The translations under genes and the position numbers were made by a program. A stretch of 64,000 nt of DNA, taken from NCBI RefSeq assembly GCF_010671565.1, contig NZ_JAABOQ010000004.1:310001-374000 (forward strand), written 5' to 3'. Position 1 is the stretch's first letter, and the number at the start of each line of letters is the position of its first letter. This document shows, in pieces, positions 26,745-34,831 of the stretch. The notes beneath the pieces are model-generated. The model made no database searches, was not told where the DNA came from, and saw only the letters and a program-made list of their open reading frames with translations. Source of the stretch: Spongiivirga citrea. GTDB taxonomy: Bacteria > Bacteroidota > Bacteroidia > Flavobacteriales > Flavobacteriaceae.

Positions 26745-28610
26745 ATGAAACCAAAATCAATTTTAGTCATATTATTGACATCCTTTTTTTGGTGTGTTTC
26801 TTATGCACAGGAAACCACAATATTAGATAGCTTAATTACCCAATACACAAGTCAAAAAGACGGAATTGAAAAAGTCGAAACACTAGAAGAAATCTACAAG
26901 GAAGTTTTCTTTACAAAGACTCCAAAAGATGCTTTGCCATATGCAAAAGAACAACTAAAAATATCAAGGGAAATTGGGTATAAAATAGGTAATGGCTATG
27001 CTTTGCATAACATAGGTAATTATTATAGAAGAACTCATGTTTTCGATTCGGCAAAATTTTATTTCAATAAAGCAAAAAAAATATGGCTAGAAACGAAAAG
27101 CAAAGAAGGCCTATTTAAAACACTAAATAGCCTTGCAAAGATTGAACAGCTCTCCGGAAATTTTACATCCGCTATTACCATGTATGATAGTGTTATTCAA
27201 ATAGCTAAAGAAATGAAAAGCGGTATAAGAATATCTGGAACAAATCGCGAGATAGCCACTATATATATGGATAAAGGTAGTTATGAATTGGGAGTGAAAT
27301 ATATGCTTGATGGGCTTAAAGGTCTCGATTCATTGCCAAAATCATATCCTGACAAAAAAGCCGACATGTTGGTAGGAATGGGAAGGATAGAATCATTAAG
27401 AGGTAATGATGAAGCTGCTCTAGAGCCTCTCAATAAAGGATTAGAAATCTTTAAGTCGCGAGAAAACCATTTATGGCAATGTATTACCTATACAGAAATT
27501 GGTTATGCCCATTTAAATCTGGGTGATTATGATGAAAGCATTTATAACTTTAATGAAAGTCTAAAAATAGCAATTGATAGAGGTCGTACGGGCTTTGAAG
27601 GAATTTGTTATTACAACCTCGGACTTGCTAATAGAAAAAAAGGGAATTTAGACAAAGCAGAAGAGTTTTTGTTAAAATCGGTTTCTATGGGTGGTACTTC
27701 TGCCAACAACAATGTTTCAACGTTAAACGAATTTGGAAATTTATATTTTGATCAGAAAAAATATGATAAGGCGATCAATAGTTCCAGCAGAGCTATTTTT
27801 ATGGCTGATTCGATTGGAAGCCTAGCAGAATTAAAGGACGGATATGAATTACGAGGAAAGGCTTATGAAAAAAAGGGGCTGTTTTTAAAAGCACTCCAAG
27901 ACAAAAAGAAGTTCATGAAGTTAAACGATTCGCTTTTTAATAAAACCAAATCCAAACAAATTGAAGAATTAAAAACCATCTACGAAACGGAAAAGAAAGA
28001 GCAAGAAATAGCCCTCCAAAAAAATGAGATCGCTTTGTTAGAACAAAAGGCAGAAATTGATAACCTTCAAAAAATACTGCTAGGTGGTGGATTAGTCTTG
28101 TCTGTTTTGTTATTTGGATTAGGGTTTTATGGTATTCGTCAAAAAATGAAACGAAACAAACTTGAGCGAGAAAAACTCAATGCTGAATTAGCATTTAAAA
28201 AGAAAGAACTCACCACACACGCCTTACATTTAGCCAAGAAAAATGAAACTTTAGAAGGCTTAAAGCAGAAAGCGCAGGAGTTGACCTCAACCGAAAATGG
28301 TCATGGCTTCAAACAACTAATCCGCAGTATCGATTTCGACCTGCAGGATGATAATAACTGGGAAAATTTCGCTCGATATTTCGAAGAAGTTCATAAAGAC
28401 TTCAACGGCAATGTAAAGTCAAAATACCCCCAAGTAACTTCAAACGAGTTACGATTACTAGCACTTTTAAAAATGAATCTATCGAGTAAGGAAATTGCCA
28501 ATATTTTAAATATTTCGCAAGAAGGAATCAAAAAAGCACGTTATCGTCTTCGTAAAAAACTGGAGCTACAAACGGAAGATTCGTTACAGGAATTGGCAAT
28601 GGCACTTTAA
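26745..28610 (+). CDS. Membrane-tethered TPR regulator with LuxR-type DNA-binding domain
   Basis: 621-residue one-component regulator. A signal peptide (ending VSYAQ) is followed by tetratricopeptide repeats (about 40-400; YALHNIGNYYRRTHVFDSAK, ICYYNLGLANRKKGNLDKAE). Next come a coiled coil, one transmembrane helix (about 443-463) and a cytoplasmic coiled segment. A LuxR-type helix-turn-helix lies at the C-terminus (about 560-618; NELRLLALLKMNLSSKEIAN, ILNISQEGIKKARYRLRKKL). TPRs outside and DNA binding inside imply direct signal-to-promoter control. The cytolysin-like gene follows on the same strand after 365 bp and is the obvious candidate target, with copy 2 of the twin palindrome upstream of its own gene. 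Confidence 0.9.
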   Translation: MKPKSILVILLTSFFWCVSYAQETTILDSLITQYTSQKDGIEKVETLEEIYKEVFFTKTPKDALPYAKEQLKISREIGYKIGNGYALHNIGNYYRRTHVFDSAKFYFNKAKKIWLETKSKEGLFKTLNSLAKIEQLSGNFTSAITMYDSVIQIAKEMKSGIRISGTNREIATIYMDKGSYELGVKYMLDGLKGLDSLPKSYPDKKADMLVGMGRIESLRGNDEAALEPLNKGLEIFKSRENHLWQCITYTEIGYAHLNLGDYDESIYNFNESLKIAIDRGRTGFEGICYYNLGLANRKKGNLDKAEEFLLKSVSMGGTSANNNVSTLNEFGNLYFDQKKYDKAINSSSRAIFMADSIGSLAELKDGYELRGKAYEKKGLFLKALQDKKKFMKLNDSLFNKTKSKQIEELKTIYETEKKEQEIALQKNEIALLEQKAEIDNLQKILLGGGLVLSVLLFGLGFYGIRQKMKRNKLEREKLNAELAFKKKELTTHALHLAKKNETLEGLKQKAQELTSTENGHGFKQLIRSIDFDLQDDNNWENFARYFEEVHKDFNGNVKSKYPQVTSNELRLLALLKMNLSSKEIANILNISQEGIKKARYRLRKKLELQTEDSLQELAMAL

Positions 28611-28975
28611 GTAAAATCCAATATTCTAGATTCCAAACAACAGCCATCTTAAATTGAACATTTAGATCTTTTAGACCTTCTAACTTCACTTTTAAAATGA
28701 CCAAAAACTGTCTGCTGGCTACTGCCAACTGCAGACTAAACCCCTTGTTCACCCTTTGTTTTTCACAATTTTTAAGGTGTCCACCCTTTGTCCACCGTAC
28801 TTTTTTTGAGTCTCGAAATCAGCGGCTTAGGTTTGCCTTGTCATTAAGTTGACGACACCGTTTTGTGGTCTTGCCCGGCTAAAGTTTGCGCAGACTATTA
28901 CCGGGTAGGTCACAAAAACGATCGAGTATTAATCAGTTAAAGTAAATCAGTCAAACCACAAAACATTTAGAAATT
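28611..28975. other. 365-bp intergenic region before the cytolysin-like gene
   Basis: Contains a GTCTGC/GCAGAC hairpin (28708-28734 area) with the wording ctactgccaactgcagact, which resembles non-coding repeat text common in Bacteroidota. It also holds two direct repeats CACCCTTTGT (28750-28759 and 28782-28791) 32 bp apart, and the large hairpin at 28858-28920. A repeated AATCAGT occurs close to the gene. No open frame in it looks real. No clear promoter box was recognised, so the leader length is unknown. Confidence 0.55.
28858..28920 (+). promoter_or_regulatory. Large imperfect hairpin upstream of the cytolysin-like gene
   Basis: TTTTGTGGTCTTGCCCGG (28861-28878 region) can pair with CCGGGTAGGTCACAAAA (28901-28917) across a 22-nt loop. 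The mismatched positions become G-U wobbles when read as plus-strand RNA, and one base bulges. This favours an RNA structure in the sense strand rather than a protein operator. It ends 55 nt before the ATG at 28976. Confidence 0.5.
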
Positions 28976-30934
28976 ATGAAAACACAAAGCAAATTTTTCG
29001 GAAAACTAATCGCAGTACTTTTCGCACTGTTGATTATTGCATGTAGTAAAGATGAGGACACACCAGTAGATCCGCCAGTTGAACCGCCTGCAGCAGCTAC
29101 TTTTGCTGAAGTAATTGCCGTAGGTAACGACCCAGAACCCTTCCCGACCTCTAAAACCGTAAGTGAAAGTGACCCTGTACCAGTTGAGAGCGATCCTGAT
29201 GAAACAGTAACTCGTGATCCAGAAGAAGGTGAAGGTACAGACCCTATTACGGAACGCTTTGTATGTACTACCAAAACTGTAAGTGTAACGGATGGCAATG
29301 GTTCTTTTCCTTTGTTCAATCCAAACGCCAATGTCATTTATCCAGGTAGTCTTATTCAAGGTAAAACATTAAAAGACGCTACACCTTCACCCATTGTAGT
29401 AAAAAGAGCTGGGGGAACGGTTTCTTATAACTTAAATGATGGAAATCCTGAATCAAGTTTTAATGTTGATGAAGTTAAAAAAAGTAGTATTCAAGATGGT
29501 ATGAACTTCATCATTGCAAACGCTACTGGTGTAGTACCGGCTAATATGGTGCTTGATATTATTCAAATAGAATCTGAACAACAAATGGCGCTTGAAATGG
29601 GATTGGATATTAGCACATTTACCACAAAAGTGTCAGCAGATATGTCCTTTAGCACCGAGAAAACATTTAATAGAACCTTGGTAAAACTTACGCAACAATA
29701 CTATACGATGTCTTTTGATTTGCCAACTAGTTTAGAAGAAATTTTTGATCCTAGTGTTACACCAGAACAATTGGCAACCTTTGTTCAAGCTGACAATCCT
29801 GCGACCTTTATATCAGATGTTACTTACGGACGTATTTTTTATATGCTTATTGAATCTACTTCAAGCAGAAAGGAAATGGAAGCAAAACTAAATGTTGCTT
29901 ATGGTGCATTTAACAACAAAGTTGCTGGCGAACTTGAAGTTAGTGCAATGGAAGAGTTAAAAGAACTTAAAATAAAAGTGATCGCCTATGGTGGAAACGC
30001 TCAGAGCAGTTTCTTAGGTGGTGTTACTAACATAAGCACTATTGCAAGTAAATTGGCCGAAAGCACAGACATAAGAGCTGGATTACCGCTTTCCTATGTT
30101 GCCAGAAGTGTTGAACGTCCTGATAAAATTGTAGGAACTAATATATCAACTGAATATGATGTGGTTGAATGTGAACTAAAAGGAGTGTTACCTCCAGGCC
30201 TTTACACCGATTTAGTCGATCTTTTTGATGGGGGAATTGGAGCTTTTGGACATGTCAATAATAGTGATGTGCTTGTAGTGAGTAAAGATGGTAAGCAGTA
30301 TGCATGGTTTAATGGAAATACTCAAAGTGTATTGGGAGATAAAAAGATTTTTGATGTTACCGATCCTAACGGTCCACTTGGTGGAATAGAATTAGAAGAT
30401 ATTGGAGCGATGGTAAAATACAACAACACTAGACTCCAAATTTTTGATCTGGACGGATTCACCTATCAAGAACTTGAAATGGATTTTTCAAAAATAACAG
30501 AAAATACGTTACCCTCAGAACCTATCGGAAGTTACAGGGAAAACCCAGCTAGTACTGATGGAAGTAAAATCTTTCTAGTAAACCAGCATTTGATAATTAG
30601 TAATGATCGGTTTTTTCTTTCATCTGAAGGTATAGGAGCTGCTGTAAGGATTGGTTCTACCTCTATTGCCCTATTCAGTAAGGATGGGAACAGTTACCAA
30701 ACATATAATTACGGTACTAGAGTCCTAAGTGGGCTTCTTGATACCAATGGATGGTTTTTTGATTCAGGCAATAGTGAAGGAGTGCAATTTGATAAAGTAG
30801 GTGCCTCCGTAAACTTTACTACAGGCAATACCGGGAGATATCTCTTCATTAATGAAACAGGAGATGAAATACAGGAATGGTACTCTAATGCAAGCGATCC
30901 TGATTTCTTTGTAGGCCCTTGGGTAATTGACTAA
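28976..30934 (+). CDS. Cholesterol-dependent-cytolysin-like surface lipoprotein with propeller-like C-terminus
   Basis: 652-residue predicted pore-forming protein. Lipoprotein signal with Cys23 (LLIIAC) followed by SKDED, an acidic surface-export signal; then a Pro/acidic linker. Residues about 145-400 match the thiol-activated cytolysin core: FNVDEVKKSSIQDGMNFIIA, TQQYYTMSFDLP, DVTYGRIFYMLIEST (281-295), KIKVIAYGGNAQ (332-343) and AGLPLSYVARSVERP (368-382). The membrane-binding domain 4 and its Trp-rich undecapeptide are absent. Instead residues 421-636 hold four repeats beginning IGAF (421), IGAM (476), IGAA (553) and VGAS (608), each ending in an aromatic strand, as in a four-bladed propeller. 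CDC-like proteins are known in Bacteroidota; the target here is unknown. It ends at a strong terminator. Confidence 0.85.
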   Translation: MKTQSKFFGKLIAVLFALLIIACSKDEDTPVDPPVEPPAAATFAEVIAVGNDPEPFPTSKTVSESDPVPVESDPDETVTRDPEEGEGTDPITERFVCTTKTVSVTDGNGSFPLFNPNANVIYPGSLIQGKTLKDATPSPIVVKRAGGTVSYNLNDGNPESSFNVDEVKKSSIQDGMNFIIANATGVVPANMVLDIIQIESEQQMALEMGLDISTFTTKVSADMSFSTEKTFNRTLVKLTQQYYTMSFDLPTSLEEIFDPSVTPEQLATFVQADNPATFISDVTYGRIFYMLIESTSSRKEMEAKLNVAYGAFNNKVAGELEVSAMEELKELKIKVIAYGGNAQSSFLGGVTNISTIASKLAESTDIRAGLPLSYVARSVERPDKIVGTNISTEYDVVECELKGVLPPGLYTDLVDLFDGGIGAFGHVNNSDVLVVSKDGKQYAWFNGNTQSVLGDKKIFDVTDPNGPLGGIELEDIGAMVKYNNTRLQIFDLDGFTYQELEMDFSKITENTLPSEPIGSYRENPASTDGSKIFLVNQHLIISNDRFFLSSEGIGAAVRIGSTSIALFSKDGNSYQTYNYGTRVLSGLLDTNGWFFDSGNSEGVQFDKVGASVNFTTGNTGRYLFINETGDEIQEWYSNASDPDFFVGPWVID

Positions 30935-30957
30935 AAAATTAGAGTGTTTGAATTAGC

Positions 30958-30997
30958 AAAAATGCCACCTCAATTTAAGCAACGAGGTGGCATTTTT
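30958..30997. terminator. Strong bidirectional terminator
   Basis: AAAAATGCCACCTC (30958-30971) and GAGGTGGCATTTTT (30984-30997) form a perfect 14-bp stem with a 12-nt loop. It serves the cytolysin-like gene on the plus strand and the PLP decarboxylase on the minus strand, whose stop codon begins at the next base. Confidence 0.92.
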
Positions 30998-32371
30998 CTA
31001 TTTCATAGTATCTAAAATCAGTTGAATGTCATCCTTTGTAGTATCCGGATTAATAAAACAAAAACGGGCAACAGTTTCAAAATCGTTGCCTTTCTTAAAT
31101 TTTGTAGGTGTTACCAATGCCAATCCCTCTTTATGGTTTTTATAGGTCCAATTTCTGTAGTCGTCTGGACCCCATCCCTTTCTTCTAAACAAAACACAGG
31201 ACAAACTTGGTTGGCGCACCAATTCCACATGATCTTTAGTATCAATCATTTCTCCCGCTTGTTTTGCTAACTTTATTCCACATTCTACCGCCCAACTATA
31301 TTTGTCAGTGCCGTGCATCGCTAATGAGAACCATAACGGTAATCCTCGTACCCTTCTTGTTAGTTGAATTTGATAATCCGCCGGATTGAATCCTCTTGCG
31401 CCTTCATCTTTAAAAATTTCCAAGTATGAACCTTCTTGCTTATGCGCTTTCTTAGCCAAATCGGGATTTTTATAAATAATAGCACCACAATCGTAGGGAG
31501 AAAACAGCCATTTATGCGGATCAATCGTAATACTATCTGCTTGCTCTATTCCATTAAACAAATGTCTTACTGATGGAGCAGCCAAGGCACCACCACCATA
31601 AGCCGCATCTACATGAAACCACACGTTTTCTTTTTTACAAACTTCAGCAATACCTGAAAGATCATCAATAATTCCGGCATTCGTGGTTCCTCCTGTCGCT
31701 ACAACCGCAAACAAGCGTTCGCGTTGATTCGTAGTTAGATTATCAATGGTTTTTTGTAATTGTTGTCCCGTTAGTTCTTCTTCCGAGGGTATTAATAACA
31801 CATCCGCATCAATAACACGTGCCATTGCTTTTAAAGAGGAGTGAGCTCCTATAGAGGTAATCATTAGCGCTTTCTTACCAATATGACGCTCGTCCTTGCT
31901 ACGCCAAAATTCTCTTGCAGTCACCATTGCTGATAAATTCGCCGCTGTGCCGCCACTGGTAAATACTCCAAAAGCGCCTTTTGGCAATCCGGTTAATGAT
32001 ACTAACCATTCCATCGCCTCGTTCTCCGCAAAAATCCCCCCTGCTCCTTCCATCCAATAAGCACCGTGAATACTACTTGCAGATGTAACCAAGTCGAACA
32101 TAATAGCTGACCTTGTTGGCGATGCAGGAACAAAAGCCAAGTGTCTAGGATGGTCAATTGGCACAGTGGCTTTCATCAGCACATCTTTAAATAAATTAAA
32201 TGCCTTCTCGCCACCAATCCCATTTTCTGTAATGGTATCACCGACTGACAATTTAAGTTCTTCGGCCGTTTTTGGTCTTCCAAGCTCGGGTGATTTATTT
32301 GTAATACGATTAATCGCATATTTCATGACATCTAGTGTCATTTCGACCAATTCTATATCAACATTATGCAT
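30998..32371 (-). CDS. PLP-dependent group II amino-acid decarboxylase
   Basis: 457-residue cytoplasmic enzyme of the aromatic-L-amino-acid/glutamate decarboxylase family, releasing CO2 from an amino acid to give an amine. The PLP-binding Lys is in SITIDPHKWLFSPYDCGAII. Other family markers are HPRHLAFVPASPTRSAIMFD, GVFTSGGTAANLSAMVTARE and FHVDAAYGGGALAAP, whose Asp contacts the pyridine nitrogen. The sequence is closer to the aromatic-acid decarboxylase group than to GadB, but the substrate is not certain. It is divergent from the PNPOx-like gene at 32530. Confidence 0.9.
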   Translation of the reverse strand: MHNVDIELVEMTLDVMKYAINRITNKSPELGRPKTAEELKLSVGDTITENGIGGEKAFNLFKDVLMKATVPIDHPRHLAFVPASPTRSAIMFDLVTSASSIHGAYWMEGAGGIFAENEAMEWLVSLTGLPKGAFGVFTSGGTAANLSAMVTAREFWRSKDERHIGKKALMITSIGAHSSLKAMARVIDADVLLIPSEEELTGQQLQKTIDNLTTNQRERLFAVVATGGTTNAGIIDDLSGIAEVCKKENVWFHVDAAYGGGALAAPSVRHLFNGIEQADSITIDPHKWLFSPYDCGAIIYKNPDLAKKAHKQEGSYLEIFKDEGARGFNPADYQIQLTRRVRGLPLWFSLAMHGTDKYSWAVECGIKLAKQAGEMIDTKDHVELVRQPSLSCVLFRRKGWGPDDYRNWTYKNHKEGLALVTPTKFKKGNDFETVARFCFINPDTTKDDIQLILDTMK

Positions 32372-32464
32372 TTCTACAGTTTTTTATAAAGGTACTGAGA
32401 GGAAAAAGAATGGAAAATAGATTAATCGAAAGATTCTCAATAATTATACTTCTAGTCTCTAAAC

Positions 32465-32507
32465 TGATATTTATCATCTTTAAATGAACAAGTCTTAGCT
32501 AAATTGT
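32465..32507 (+). promoter_or_regulatory. Crp/Fnr-type operator and -7 box of the PNPOx-like gene
   Basis: TGATATTTATCA (32465-32476), a perfect TGAT-N4-ATCA dyad, is followed after exactly 23 nt by TAAATTGT (32500-32507), a weak -7 box. The start near 32512 gives a leader of about 18 nt. This is the same geometry as five other promoters in the window. On the minus strand there is no box at the matching position, so the site belongs to the plus-strand gene. Confidence 0.6.
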
Positions 32508-32529
32508 ATTCAGTTATTTAGTTACGCTT

Positions 32530-33075
32530 ATGTCTGATATCATCCTAGCTAAAATACACCACGAGCTTCACGCAGCTCTTGATGACACCGATCATCCTTT
32601 TCGTCTTTTTGTTCTAGGAACAATAGCAGAAGATCATACCCCTGTTTTAAGGACTATGAAGGTTAGAGAGGTGAAAAATGATATGCGCATCAGAGTCTAT
32701 ACCGACAGAAGATCGGCCAAAGTATCTCAAATTGAGAATAATGCTTATGTGAGCATGCTTTTTTATCACCCAAGTAGTAAGCTTCAACTAATTTTTAAGG
32801 CAACCGCAGTAACAAAAAACGACCCCGTGTTCCTTTCTAAAATATGGAATAATATGCCATTATCTTCTAGACGAGAATATCTTACGAAAAAGAAACCTGG
32901 ATCTCCTATTCATGACCCCACTGCTGTTGAGTACCTAAACAACACCAACTACTTTACGGTTATTGAATTTATTCCCAAACAAATTGAATATCTTCAACTA
33001 CAACAACATAATCATACCCGTGTAATTTTTACACAGGATTTGAATGGCTGGGAATCAAAATATGTGGTGGCCTAA
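32530..33075 (+). CDS. Pyridoxamine 5'-phosphate oxidase-family flavoprotein
   Basis: 181-residue protein of the PNPOx-like split-barrel FMN-binding family. Recognisable stretches are FRLFVLGTIAEDHTPVLRTM, MRIRVYTDRRSAKVSQIENN and VSMLFYHPSSKLQLIFKATA; the C-terminal region ends NYFTVIEFIPKQIEYLQLQ. It lacks the full PdxH signatures, so pyridoxal synthesis is not implied; related proteins are FMN- or haem-binding enzymes of unknown substrate. A perfect Crp/Fnr-type dyad sits 54 bp upstream in the standard position, linking it to the low-oxygen regulon inferred for hemN and the cbb3 genes. Confidence 0.85.
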   Translation: MSDIILAKIHHELHAALDDTDHPFRLFVLGTIAEDHTPVLRTMKVREVKNDMRIRVYTDRRSAKVSQIENNAYVSMLFYHPSSKLQLIFKATAVTKNDPVFLSKIWNNMPLSSRREYLTKKKPGSPIHDPTAVEYLNNTNYFTVIEFIPKQIEYLQLQQHNHTRVIFTQDLNGWESKYVVA

Positions 33076-33094
33076 TCTTCCTTTTTATGATTTA

Positions 33095-34696
33095 CTAAAG
33101 CGATAGTATAAGGAATTTTCCAGATAGCGGATCTAATTCTTTTATTAGTTTGGCAATTAGTTTTTCACCATGTTCTAAATACAACTCGCTAAAATTAAGA
33201 TTTCGCTCTTGCAAGCTTTGACCAGGAAATAGTTGTTCCTGAAGGTCAGTCATTCGCCCAACTTGATCTTTTAACTTCTTTTTTTGAGCCTTTAACAAAC
33301 GTTTCTCCAAATGATCTAGTCCTTTTAGCTGCTTTACTTCTTGTGCTTTGACAGCACCTTCGAATGATTGATCAGTTAGTTTAGCAACCTCAAACATCGA
33401 TTCAAAATGGGATTTTAGTAGTGCTCGCTGCTCAGAAAAATCGATCGTTATATTGCTTATCTGCCGAACTTTCCTGTTTATAAAAGAATCTCGTTTTAAG
33501 AATAACTCTTCATCATTTATTTCAAGGCTGTCCTGTTTTTTTGCTTGTTTTTCGGTCTTTACTAAAACTGAGTTACGTAAGAGCAACATTGGAAAAGGTA
33601 CTTTAAAAGCCTCAAACATATCTTTCAGTTCTAGCCAATATGCAAGCTCTCCTCCTCCACCGATATAACATAAATTAGGCAATATAACTTCCTGATAAAG
33701 TGGTCTTAAAATAACATTGGGTGAGAACTTTTCGGGATGCGAATTCAATTCACTTAAAATACCTTCTTTACTAAACTTTATCGACTGATCGTTTACAAGG
33801 TATTCTCCATCCTGTTCAATAAGGCGTTCTCTTATACCCTTATCTAAATAAAACAAGTTAATCTCACGTGGATTTACCTGTACTTTATAACCACCTTCTA
33901 GTTTATTAAAAGCATCAATACTTTTAGAGACCACTTTAAAAGAAGTTTGCTCTAACAATTCTTCCTTTAAATGAGGAATGAATAATCGCTTGAGATCGCT
34001 ATCATTTCCGTCAATAATCACAAGACCATATTCACCAAAAAGTGTATTGGCTAAATGTCTCGTGGCATCCGTTAAACTATCGTGTTTTAAATAGCTGTCT
34101 TCAAATAATTTTCGAAGTTGATCCGCATTCTTGCCTCCGCCTAGCTGAGCGGAATATGCTTCTAAAACCGTATCTAATCCTTTGGTATCGAACTCACCTA
34201 CTGCACCACCATCTGGGCGATTCCACTGTATTTTTTTCCCTTTAAAATTGAAATAATTGATTTCATCAAAATCATGATCTTCTGTTGCCATCCAATATAC
34301 CGGAACAAAATTATACTTACGATGTTTTTCTGAAAGTTCTCGACATAAATTAATAGTCGAAATAATCTTGTACAAAAAATATAATGGTCCAGTAAACAAG
34401 TTTAGTTGATGACCTGTTGTAATGGTAAATGTATTATTCGATTTTAAAAGATTAATATTTTGTTGTGTACCTTCAGAAATTGAAAACCCTTTATATTGAC
34501 TTTGAAGTACGTTATGAAGAACAGTTCGCGTTTCAGTTAAAAAATGATCTTGTTTTTCCTTAATCTGATCTAAGAAATTATCAGCATTCGGAAAACGATT
34601 GTAAAAAGGTTTTAAAGCTGCTTTTTCTTCAAGATAATCACATATAAGTGATGAGAAATAGCCAGTGGCTTTAAAATCGATACAGTCTGATGGCAT
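33095..34696 (-). CDS. bshC: Bacillithiol biosynthesis cysteine-adding enzyme BshC
   Basis: Adds cysteine to glucosaminyl-malate, the last step of bacillithiol synthesis, in the cytoplasm. The 533-residue product has the BshC length and signatures: YFSSLICDYLEEKAALKPFY at the start, TFTITTGHQLNLFTGPLYFL, VYWMATEDHDFDEINYFNF, LPNLCYIGGGGELAYWLELK and a long coiled coil near the C-terminus. Use of bacillithiol is established for many Flavobacteriia. bshA and bshB are not in the window. Its end lies 19 nt from the convergent PNPOx-like gene. Confidence 0.93.
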   Translation of the reverse strand: MPSDCIDFKATGYFSSLICDYLEEKAALKPFYNRFPNADNFLDQIKEKQDHFLTETRTVLHNVLQSQYKGFSISEGTQQNINLLKSNNTFTITTGHQLNLFTGPLYFLYKIISTINLCRELSEKHRKYNFVPVYWMATEDHDFDEINYFNFKGKKIQWNRPDGGAVGEFDTKGLDTVLEAYSAQLGGGKNADQLRKLFEDSYLKHDSLTDATRHLANTLFGEYGLVIIDGNDSDLKRLFIPHLKEELLEQTSFKVVSKSIDAFNKLEGGYKVQVNPREINLFYLDKGIRERLIEQDGEYLVNDQSIKFSKEGILSELNSHPEKFSPNVILRPLYQEVILPNLCYIGGGGELAYWLELKDMFEAFKVPFPMLLLRNSVLVKTEKQAKKQDSLEINDEELFLKRDSFINRKVRQISNITIDFSEQRALLKSHFESMFEVAKLTDQSFEGAVKAQEVKQLKGLDHLEKRLLKAQKKKLKDQVGRMTDLQEQLFPGQSLQERNLNFSELYLEHGEKLIAKLIKELDPLSGKFLILSL

Positions 34697-34794
34697 GTTG
34701 GTAGTTCAATTTTATAGTCGTAAATATACAATTGGTAAAGCACTCAAATCCAAAAAATACGTTAATAAATGCCTATATGCAGTCAATTATTATT

Positions 34795-34802
34795 TAGCTT
34801 TA
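34795..34802 (+). promoter_or_regulatory. Possible -7 box (TAGCTTTA) for the M14 peptidase gene
   Basis: One mismatch to TAnnTTTG, ending 29 nt before the ATG at 34832. No -33 element was seen. Confidence 0.3.
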
Positions 34803-34831
34803 CGTTTTAACTAATCCATTACAATTTCTAG

